DNA of 64,000 nt. Origin: PMP191F sp047602185 (GTDB lineage: Bacteria; Bacteroidota; Bacteroidia; Chitinophagales; Chitinophagaceae). Below, piece after piece: positions 55,089 to 61,750 of the stretch. A program made the translations under genes and the position numbers. Positions within the stretch are counted from its first letter, which is position 1, and each line of letters starts with the position of its first letter. Below the pieces are notes generated by a model that saw only the letters and a program-made list of their open reading frames with translations, did no database searches and was not told the origin of the DNA. The stretch lies in contig JASGHY010000001.1 of assembly GCA_047602185.1 (NCBI GenBank), forward strand, positions 1,116,001 to 1,180,000, written 5' to 3'.

Positions 55089-55607
55089 ATGAACAGTGAA
55101 GTTGTTATACGCCATGCAACAATTGCAGATGCACCGATGGTGGCTGATTTCAGCCGCAAAACCTTTTACGACGCCTTTGCTGCCGATAATACAGCGGCTA
55201 ATGTAGAGAAGTATCTTAATGAACAGTTTACACGCACTGCGCTGATGAAAGAACTGGAATTGCCGGGCAATATTTTTTTGCTGGCTTTCCGGGACAACGA
55301 GTTGGTTGGTTATGTACGTTTACGGGAGGCAACAGAGGATGCATTAAGCCATCTGAATGCGCTTGAAATTGCCCGCATCTATCTTGATCAATCAGAAAAG
55401 GGCAGGGGTACGGGCAGCAAGTTGATGCAGCATTGTATCGATATTGCTTTGGAATTGCAGAAACAGGTGATCTGGCTGGGTGTATGGGAGCATAATGCAG
55501 GGGGTATTGCTTTCTACCGTAAATGGGGTTTTGAAAAGTTTGGTTCTCACATATTTATGCTGGGTGATGACCCACAGACAGACTGGCTGATGAAAAAAAT
55601 GTTATAG
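55089..55607 (+). CDS. GNAT-family N-acetyltransferase
   Basis: A 172-residue acetyl-CoA-dependent acetyltransferase. Motif A for the pantetheine pocket is in residues about 95-115 (IARIYLDQSEKGRGTGSKLM), with the GRGTGS P-loop-like turn; motif B follows with WLGVWEHNAGGIAFYRKWGF. The layout resembles spermidine or ribosomal-protein-type GNATs; the substrate is unknown. It is likely translated from a leaderless transcript. A small lipoprotein gene follows 47 bases on. Confidence 0.9.
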   Translation: MNSEVVIRHATIADAPMVADFSRKTFYDAFAADNTAANVEKYLNEQFTRTALMKELELPGNIFLLAFRDNELVGYVRLREATEDALSHLNALEIARIYLDQSEKGRGTGSKLMQHCIDIALELQKQVIWLGVWEHNAGGIAFYRKWGFEKFGSHIFMLGDDPQTDWLMKKML

Positions 55608-55654
55608 GTACAACGTTTTGAGTCATTAAGGTGTCATGAAGCAAACTACCTGTT

Positions 55655-56002
55655 ATGCGCGCAATCCTTATTCCTGTTATTGGCTGTCTCGCAATTGTAG
55701 CCTTGCACGCCTGTAAGAAAAGCAGTAGCCAACCTGCTTCTGATAATTTTTGTGATGAGCTCGTGAATGTGACTACCGTACGCTCTATAAGTATGAAGCT
55801 GGCCACTATTCAAAAAACAGGGGATGAGTATTACGTCATAGAGGAGAATACTATTGATACCAGGCTTCGTCCCTGTTACCTTCCGGAAGAGCTTCGGGTA
55901 GATAAACTGCAGGTAGTAGTAACGGGTGAGGTGAAAAAAACAAATCATTCAGCTGTTTGCTGTACTGATGAGTTGCTGGTAATTAAAATTACCCCAAGAT
56001 AA
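55655..56002 (+). CDS. Small lipoprotein of unknown function
   Basis: A 115-residue protein with a hydrophobic signal and lipobox LHAC (Cys20), followed by a Ser-rich spacer and a mature part with four further cysteines (two adjacent, AVCCTDE). No family recognised. It resembles many short Bacteroidota lipoproteins annotated as hypothetical. It is on the same strand as the GNAT gene and may be co-transcribed. Confidence 0.7.
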   Translation: MRAILIPVIGCLAIVALHACKKSSSQPASDNFCDELVNVTTVRSISMKLATIQKTGDEYYVIEENTIDTRLRPCYLPEELRVDKLQVVVTGEVKKTNHSAVCCTDELLVIKITPR

Positions 56003-56045
56003 GCCCTCCTGGTATAAGCAGGAACAGAAAAAGGTAAATCCCATT

Positions 56046-56053
56046 TATCTTTG
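56046..56053 (+). promoter_or_regulatory. -7 element upstream of seven-TM protein gene
   Basis: TATCTTTG, exact TAnnTTTG, with a predicted leader of about 80 bases. No TTG at the usual spacing. Confidence 0.45.
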
Positions 56054-56139
56054 CAGGGTTGCGCACACCCCGTAGTATAGTTGCTATTGTTGTAAAGAAT
56101 GGCTGTGCTGTTATTATCCATCTTTGTTAAAAGTCGGCC

Positions 56140-56823
56140 ATGGAACAACTGCCCCTGCTTATCTCTATCGCATTTATTCTTACCACTGTTTTTACAATCC
56201 TCTTATTCTGGAAAAGTGCAGGATATTCTTCTGTAACCATAATTGTACTGGCAGCCTGGTTGCTATTACAGGCAATTGTGAGCCTCAATGGTTTTTACAA
56301 AGTAACAGATACAGTTCCTCCGCGTTTCCCTTTGCTGGTGATACCTCCGTTGCTACTGATAATGATTTTGTTTGTTTCAAAGCCCGGTCGCCGCTATCTT
56401 GATCGGATGGACGCAACTATGCTTACCTTACTACATGTGATAAGGATACCGGTGGAGTTTATACTCTGGTGGGTATTTCTGCATAAAGCTGTACCACAAC
56501 TGATGACCTTTGAAGGCCGTAATTTTGATATTTTCGCCGGCATCACAGCTCCGTTTGTATGCTACTTTGGATTGATAAAGCAAAAGCTTGGCCGGCAATT
56601 CCTGCTTTGGTGGAATATCATCTGTATTGGCCTGTTGCTGAATATTGTTATCAACGCGGTACTGTCTGCGCCCACGCCCTTTCAGCAATTTGCGTTTGAC
56701 CAGCCGAATATTGCGTTGTTGTATTTTCCTTTTGTGTGGTTGCCTTCCTGTATAGTGCCGCTGGTACTGCTTTCGCACCTGGTGGTCATCAGGCAATTGG
56801 TGAAAGCAGGCAAAAGAGCATAA
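56140..56823 (+). CDS. Seven-TM membrane protein of unknown function
   Basis: A 227-residue integral membrane protein with seven hydrophobic helices (about residues 4-26, 30-52, 63-80, 93-113, 125-143, 150-172 and 185-209) and a short basic C-terminal tail (RQLVKAGKRA). No known motif; a heptahelical layout in a bacterial protein is notable but no retinal-binding Lys is seen in the last helix. It precedes lepA on the same strand but lepA has its own promoter. Confidence 0.7.
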   Translation: MEQLPLLISIAFILTTVFTILLFWKSAGYSSVTIIVLAAWLLLQAIVSLNGFYKVTDTVPPRFPLLVIPPLLLIMILFVSKPGRRYLDRMDATMLTLLHVIRIPVEFILWWVFLHKAVPQLMTFEGRNFDIFAGITAPFVCYFGLIKQKLGRQFLLWWNIICIGLLLNIVINAVLSAPTPFQQFAFDQPNIALLYFPFVWLPSCIVPLVLLSHLVVIRQLVKAGKRA

Positions 56824-57008
56824 AGCCAGGTGCAGGCATCTTTTTTGAACCAACTCACCTGCCAGTGGGTAAATTGCTGCACTCGCGGAATGCTTACTAT
56901 CACCATGTTGTGTACTATGGTTTATTCTTTTCCCCAAATTCCCCGCATAACATTGCTTTTCAGGCAGTGAAACACGGTAAAACCTTCCTGAACCTCGTTC
57001 CTTTTCGT

Positions 57009-57016
57009 TACTTTTG
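57009..57016 (+). promoter_or_regulatory. -7 element for lepA
   Basis: TACTTTTG, exact TAnnTTTG, 20 bases before the ATG. Confidence 0.55.
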
Positions 57017-57036
57017 CGGACTATTTTAAAAGCTGA

Positions 57037-58830
57037 ATGAAGAACATCCGCAATTTTTGCATTATTGCTCATATTGACCACGGTAAAAGTACCCTGGCTG
57101 ACCGCCTTTTGCAGACTACCAACACCATTAGTGAACGTGAAATGATGGACCAGGTACTGGATGATATGGACCTGGAGCGTGAAAAAGGGATCACCATCAA
57201 AAGTCATGCGATCCAGATCAATTACAAACACAAAGACGGACAGGAATATATCCTGAACCTGATCGATACCCCCGGTCACGTAGACTTTAGCTATGAAGTG
57301 AGCCGTGCCCTTGCTGCCTGTGAAGGCGCCCTGCTGCTGGTAGATGCTACCCAGGGTATACAGGCACAAACCATCAGCAACTTATATCTTGCAATAGATA
57401 ACGACCTGGAAATCATACCTGTTATCAATAAAATTGATATGGACGGGGCAATGATCGAAGAGGTAAAGGACCAGATCATTGAACTGATCGGCTGCAAACC
57501 TGAAGAAATATTACTGGCCAGCGGCCGTACCGGTATCGGTATTGAAGGTATCCTGGAGGCAATTGTAGAGCGTATTCCTGCTCCCAAAGGCAACCCGGAT
57601 GCTCCTTTGCAGGCCCTGATCTTTGACAGCGTATTTAATAGCTTCCGTGGTATCATTGTTTACTACCGTATCATCAGCGGATCTATCAGGAAAGGCGACA
57701 AAGTAAAATTCGTTTCTACCGGCCAGGATTATGAAGCAGATGAAGTAGGGATCCTGAAGCTCAAAATGACAGAAAAAAAGGAAGTGACTTGTGGCGACGT
57801 AGGTTACATCATTACCGGTATTAAAAATGCGAAAGAGGTAAAAGTAGGTGATACCATTACCCTTGCTGCGAATCCCACACAGGATGTGATCAAGGGCTTC
57901 CAGGAAGTAAAACCCATGGTATTTGCCGGTATCTTCCCGGTAAATACAGATGAGTTTGAGGAACTGCGCGATTGTATGGATAAACTGCAGCTGAACGATG
58001 CTTCACTGACCTATGAGCTGGAAACATCACAAGCCCTTGGTTTTGGTTTCCGATGCGGCTTCCTTGGTATGCTGCACATGGAGATCATCCAGGAACGCCT
58101 GGAAAGAGAGTTTGACCAGACTGTAATTACTACCGTTCCGAACGTGAGCTTTATTGCCTATACGACAAAGGGCGAGAAGATCATTGTAAATAACCCGACT
58201 GAGTTTCCTGACCCGGTTAAAACCGACAGGATCGAAGAACCATTTATCAAAGCTCAGATCATTACCAAACCTGAATACATTGGTAATATCATGACACTGT
58301 GCCTGGGTAAACGTGGTATTCTCATTAACCAGAGTTATCTCACTACCACACGTGTTGAACTGCAGTTTGAGATGCCACTGACCGAGATCGTGTTTGACTT
58401 TTATGATAAACTAAAAAGCCAGACCCGCGGTTATGCTTCTTTCGATTATCATCCCATCGGTTACCGCGACAGCGATATCGTGAAAATGGATATCCTGCTG
58501 AACAATGATAAAGTGGATGCATTGAGTGCATTGATCCACCGCAGCCGCGCACAGGACTTTGGACGTAAGCTTTGCGAAAAATTGAAAGAGCTGTTGCCAC
58601 GTCAGCAGTTCCAGATCGCTATACAGGCTGCAGTAGGAGCGAAGGTGCTGGCAAGAGAAAATATCTCAGCAATGCGTAAGGACGTTACTGCCAAGTGTTA
58701 TGGTGGTGACATCAGCCGTAAACGTAAACTGCTGGAAAAACAGAAAGAAGGTAAGAAACGTATGCGCCAGATCGGCAACGTAGAAGTGCCACAGGAAGCG
58801 TTCCTGGCGGTATTGAAACTGGATGATTAA
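57037..58830 (+). CDS. lepA: Elongation factor 4 (back-translocase GTPase)
   Basis: A ribosome-associated GTPase that acts during translation under stress or in initiation. The 597-residue length equals that of E. coli LepA (599). The GTPase P-loop is AHIDHGKST (about residues 11-19), the switch II DTPGHVDF (about 82-89) and NKID for the base; downstream are the EF-G-like domains and the LepA-specific C-terminal domain (AMRKDVTAKCYGGDISRKRK). The start MKNIRNFCIIAHIDHGKS is the usual N-terminus. It has its own promoter and terminator. Confidence 0.97.
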   Translation: MKNIRNFCIIAHIDHGKSTLADRLLQTTNTISEREMMDQVLDDMDLEREKGITIKSHAIQINYKHKDGQEYILNLIDTPGHVDFSYEVSRALAACEGALLLVDATQGIQAQTISNLYLAIDNDLEIIPVINKIDMDGAMIEEVKDQIIELIGCKPEEILLASGRTGIGIEGILEAIVERIPAPKGNPDAPLQALIFDSVFNSFRGIIVYYRIISGSIRKGDKVKFVSTGQDYEADEVGILKLKMTEKKEVTCGDVGYIITGIKNAKEVKVGDTITLAANPTQDVIKGFQEVKPMVFAGIFPVNTDEFEELRDCMDKLQLNDASLTYELETSQALGFGFRCGFLGMLHMEIIQERLEREFDQTVITTVPNVSFIAYTTKGEKIIVNNPTEFPDPVKTDRIEEPFIKAQIITKPEYIGNIMTLCLGKRGILINQSYLTTTRVELQFEMPLTEIVFDFYDKLKSQTRGYASFDYHPIGYRDSDIVKMDILLNNDKVDALSALIHRSRAQDFGRKLCEKLKELLPRQQFQIAIQAAVGAKVLARENISAMRKDVTAKCYGGDISRKRKLLEKQKEGKKRMRQIGNVEVPQEAFLAVLKLDD

Positions 58831-58915
58831 GCTTAATGTGCAAATGTGCTAATTTGCAAATAGAGGCTTGTTTGATGGCTGAATTGTTTGATTGTTATTG
58901 CATTCTATAAATGGT

Positions 58916-58945
58916 AAATCCCGGGAGTTATTCCGGGATTTTTTT
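58916..58945 (+). terminator. Terminator after lepA
   Basis: Perfect 9-bp stem aaatcccgg/ccgggattt with an 8-base loop and seven T residues. It lies within a longer possible version of the next gene, showing that the next gene starts downstream. Confidence 0.9.
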
Positions 58946-58951
58946 ATTTTC

Positions 58952-59563
58952 ATGCTTATGATGCAATCCCCTTCACCTGCTTCTTTTGAGTTGTTGGCTC
59001 ATACTGGTTTTTTTGGACCCAAAACTAAAGTCACTATTTCTCCTGAGTTGATCTCTGTACATGAATCCGGTGGTTTTCTTCAAACTATTTACTGGAAAGA
59101 TTTTGATAAGATAAAGTACGGCGCCCAGGGAATAAATGGTTACAGTTTTTATATTGGTACCCGCCGGAAAATTTTTATCAGGGATATCAACAATAATGAA
59201 ATACTCCTCAATCTTCCTAGTATTTACAATATAAAAAGTAAACTGAAACAACAGCAATTTTCACAGATACTTGATGCTTTATATCGGCATTTCCTTTTGT
59301 CTTATATCGATAAGTTGCTTGCTGAAACCGGTGAGGGTAAAATGCTGACTATTGGCAATGTTACAATAGGGCCGCATTCTATCAGCTACGCTGTTAATGG
59401 AAAAATGTATGAAGTGGTAATAAACAATATTGTATTACGTGAGTATCGCGGTTATTTCTATATCCAGGATAAAACTGATCCGGAAAAAGCGGTAAAAGTC
59501 AGTTTTTATGAGGATTGGGATGCTGCTATTCTGTTTGCTGTTGTGAAAACCAAAATGCAATAA
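58952..59563 (+). CDS. Protein of unknown function (PH-like?)
   Basis: About 203 residues. After MLMMQSPSPASFELL it has a strand-rich part (VTISPELISVHESGGF, IYWKDFDKIKYG, SFYIGTRRKIFIRD) that suggests a PH- or bPH-like sandwich, then a helix and a second similar strand set (MLTIGNVTIGPHSISYAVNG). No signal peptide or TM. No family recognised. The start was placed at the first ATG after the lepA terminator; ATGs two and three codons on are equally possible. It is directly followed by a DUF3592-type gene with four bases between, so they form a pair. Confidence 0.65.
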   Translation: MLMMQSPSPASFELLAHTGFFGPKTKVTISPELISVHESGGFLQTIYWKDFDKIKYGAQGINGYSFYIGTRRKIFIRDINNNEILLNLPSIYNIKSKLKQQQFSQILDALYRHFLLSYIDKLLAETGEGKMLTIGNVTIGPHSISYAVNGKMYEVVINNIVLREYRGYFYIQDKTDPEKAVKVSFYEDWDAAILFAVVKTKMQ

Positions 59564-59567
59564 GAGT

Positions 59568-60005
59568 ATGGCATTGTTCTTTTATATGTCGCTTTTCGGA
59601 CCACTGATACTGGGGCCTATATTTACTTATATAGCATATTATGCATTGAAGAAAAGAACAAGCGCGCTGACTAAAGGATGTCGTACCGAAGGCGTAATCT
59701 GCATAGCAGAAAAAAGACATGCTTTATCCGGAAAGAATAAGAAAGTTACTACTGTTCGATTTCTGACAGAAGACCAAGGCTGGATCCAGAAAGATGCTCC
59801 GGATCATGTAACCTTTATGAAAGATGGAGATAAGGTGCAGGTGATCTATAACCCGTCAGATCCCGGTGATTTCGTAATCCAGGGCCCGCAGGTGCCTGTA
59901 TTCTTTCTTTATACCCTTGTGGGTATTGGCGCCTTTTTAAGTCTCTGGGGAATAGGGCAGTTTATTTATTATTACTGCTACGGGCAGGAGATTGATAATC
60001 CCTGA
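59568..60005 (+). CDS. DUF3592-type two-TM protein
   Basis: A 145-residue protein with a hydrophobic helix near each end (about residues 5-27 and 110-135) around a small beta domain. The sentence TKGCRTEGVICIAEKR ... VIYNPSDPGDFVI (two separate motifs) is typical of DUF3592, a membrane-tethered domain of unknown role. It is four bases downstream of the preceding gene and probably works with it. The gene is convergent with a small minus-strand gene. Confidence 0.78.
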   Translation: MALFFYMSLFGPLILGPIFTYIAYYALKKRTSALTKGCRTEGVICIAEKRHALSGKNKKVTTVRFLTEDQGWIQKDAPDHVTFMKDGDKVQVIYNPSDPGDFVIQGPQVPVFFLYTLVGIGAFLSLWGIGQFIYYYCYGQEIDNP

Positions 60006-60022
60006 TTCCCAATTTGTTAAAT

Positions 60023-60050
60023 AAAAAAGCCCGATGATATCACCGGGCTT
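60023..60050 (-). terminator. Terminator after 52-residue minus-strand gene
   Basis: Stem aagcccg/cgggctt around a near-palindromic centre with gatatc in the middle; on the minus strand it is followed by six T residues. On the plus strand only two T residues follow, so it belongs to the small minus-strand gene. Confidence 0.75.
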
Positions 60051-60071
60051 CTGAATATTGTTATAATCCGT

Positions 60072-60230
60072 TTATGAACCACGTTGTGAACGGCTGGTAA
60101 TACGGCTGCTGTTTTTGGCAGCAGATTTACTATTGCTTTTACCTACATTGGATGGTTGTCCAGGTTTGCCGGTATTATTGGAATTCCCTTTCTTCTTGTC
60201 TTTGTTTTTGCTGTTATTGAAGAGTGACAT
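60072..60230 (-). CDS. Small basic Ser/Asn/Lys-rich protein
   Basis: A 52-residue frame, too short for many gene finders. The product begins MSLFNNSKNKDKKKGNSN and continues as Ser, Asn, Lys, Gly and Arg with almost no hydrophobic residue, ending ITSRSQRGS; it looks disordered and nucleic-acid- or ribosome-binding (inference). Support comes from an own terminator just past the stop and a TATCTTTA box (one base from consensus) about 23 bases upstream. No known family recognised. Confidence 0.6.
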   Translation of the reverse strand: MSLFNNSKNKDKKKGNSNNTGKPGQPSNVGKSNSKSAAKNSSRITSRSQRGS

Positions 60231-60345
60231 GGGCGTTATTTTTGATATTAACGTAAAGATAAGGAACCTCGTATAAATACCAGCAGTTTTGCGACAAGTA
60301 CATGCAGGTCAACGTGTCATAGAGTACAAAGGGGGCAAAACGGTA

Positions 60346-61635
60346 TTAACCGTTTACAGGCTCTCTGTTTTCGGCTATTCGCAGGCTAGCCTCTTTTGCC
60401 TGTAGTTTGCCCGAAGGTTTTTTCTTCTTATTGCGTTTTCCCCACCACACATAGAACCCTGTTACAGGTAATGACGCGCAGATGAGGCTGGCAAAAAAGG
60501 CGATGCATTTGCCGGGTAATCCACCGATAGCCCCTACGTGGATATCGTAGTTCATGCGATAGAGCTTGTCGCCTGCACTGGATTCTGCATATTTTTTTGC
60601 ATACAGCGCATTGGAAGGGATCTCTTTCAGCGTATTGCGATCAAAATAACGGAACTCCCGCCTGTAATAGACCCCGTCATCAGGGTTATAGTTCAGAACA
60701 AACAGGTCGGCTTTCTTTTCAGGAAGCTGGATCTGGATAGCACCGGTAACACCGTGATATTGTTCCAGGGCCTGCTGCCACAGTTTGTCTTCCGGCGCAA
60801 TTGCAGTGAACGATTTAGGTGCTGTAGTATCGGAGCTGAGTTTTTGTGCCTTGGGAAGGGATTTGCCACCTGTAATTGTCCAGTAATAAGAGTCTGAAAA
60901 CCATTTAAAGCCCCATACAAGACCGGTTACTGCAAATGCAAAAGCGAGGAGCATTACGTAAAAGCCGAGTACATTGTGCAGGTCATAGTTCACACGTTTG
61001 AAACTGGCTTTCCATTTTATTTTAAAGCTCTTATCACGATTGGCCTTGTTCCATTTCTTTGGCCACCACATAATGAGACCGGTTACCAGCAATACGGCAA
61101 AGATCAATATTGCGGTTGCTACTACCGGCTGACCAATTTTGGGAGGTAACCAGAGGTAAAAATGCCCATTGAGAATAAAACGGAAAAAGTCACCATTCAG
61201 TGTTTTCTTTTTCAGCACGGCTCCATTGTAGGGATTGAGGTAAATGTAGGTGAAGCCCTCGGTCTTATCCGTGTATGTGGCCATTGCCGCTTTATTGGCA
61301 GTACCATACATGATGCCTTTTATGTTATTGCCCGGTGTGCCTGCTTTATCTCCAAACGCTTCTTTTTCGGCAATGCTGCGCAATTGAGAGGGCGGCAGGT
61401 ATGGCTGCTGTTGAGGCGTTACAAACTGGTAAGGTTGGGTAACGCTGCGTATTTCCCTTTCAAAGGCATAAATGCAGCCGGTTACGCTTACAATCAGTAC
61501 AATTATACCGGAGGTAAGACCCAGCCATAAATGTAACCAGTCGTTTACCCGGCGGAACAATGATTTGCCCTGCTTTTTCTTTTTAACAGGAAGCTTTTTT
61601 ACAGTAGCGCCATTTGCTGTATTTGCATTGCTCAT
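60346..61635 (-). CDS. PepSY-associated TM protein (siderophore-reductase-like)
   Basis: A 429-residue inner-membrane protein. A basic N-terminal tail (KKLPVKKKKQGKSLFRR) precedes TM1 (about residues 38-58, HLWLGLTSGIIVLIVSVTG), with TM helices near 170, 225 and 385; the periplasmic loops contain PepSY-type segments. His in LHLWLG, NGHFYLWLP and LHNVLG are the conserved pairs seen in PepSY_TM proteins, probably heme ligands. The family often reduces ferric siderophores at the inner membrane. It follows a TonB-dependent receptor gene, with a hairpin between them. Confidence 0.88.
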   Translation of the reverse strand: MSNANTANGATVKKLPVKKKKQGKSLFRRVNDWLHLWLGLTSGIIVLIVSVTGCIYAFEREIRSVTQPYQFVTPQQQPYLPPSQLRSIAEKEAFGDKAGTPGNNIKGIMYGTANKAAMATYTDKTEGFTYIYLNPYNGAVLKKKTLNGDFFRFILNGHFYLWLPPKIGQPVVATAILIFAVLLVTGLIMWWPKKWNKANRDKSFKIKWKASFKRVNYDLHNVLGFYVMLLAFAFAVTGLVWGFKWFSDSYYWTITGGKSLPKAQKLSSDTTAPKSFTAIAPEDKLWQQALEQYHGVTGAIQIQLPEKKADLFVLNYNPDDGVYYRREFRYFDRNTLKEIPSNALYAKKYAESSAGDKLYRMNYDIHVGAIGGLPGKCIAFFASLICASLPVTGFYVWWGKRNKKKKPSGKLQAKEASLRIAENREPVNG

Positions 61636-61667
61636 TGCTCAGTATTAGTTGGTTGGTATTAATGAAA

Positions 61668-61724
61668 GCAAAACGTCCGACGGAAAAAGTAATGGTTAAT
61701 TACCTTTTTCGCCCGACGTTTTGC
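61668..61724. promoter_or_regulatory. Large hairpin between siderophore receptor and PepSY gene
   Basis: A 57-base imperfect inverted repeat: outer 10-bp perfect arms (gcaaaacgtc/gacgttttgc), then several more pairs with mismatches around ggttaat. On the minus strand it lies just after the receptor stop and is followed by only a weak T-rich tail, so it may be an attenuator or mRNA stabiliser rather than a full terminator. Confidence 0.55.
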
Positions 61725-61750
61725 GTCTGACTTTCTTTAAACGATCCACA

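Noticed and set aside
58892..58951. Longer N-terminus for the gene after lepA
   Set aside because: It would include the lepA terminator.
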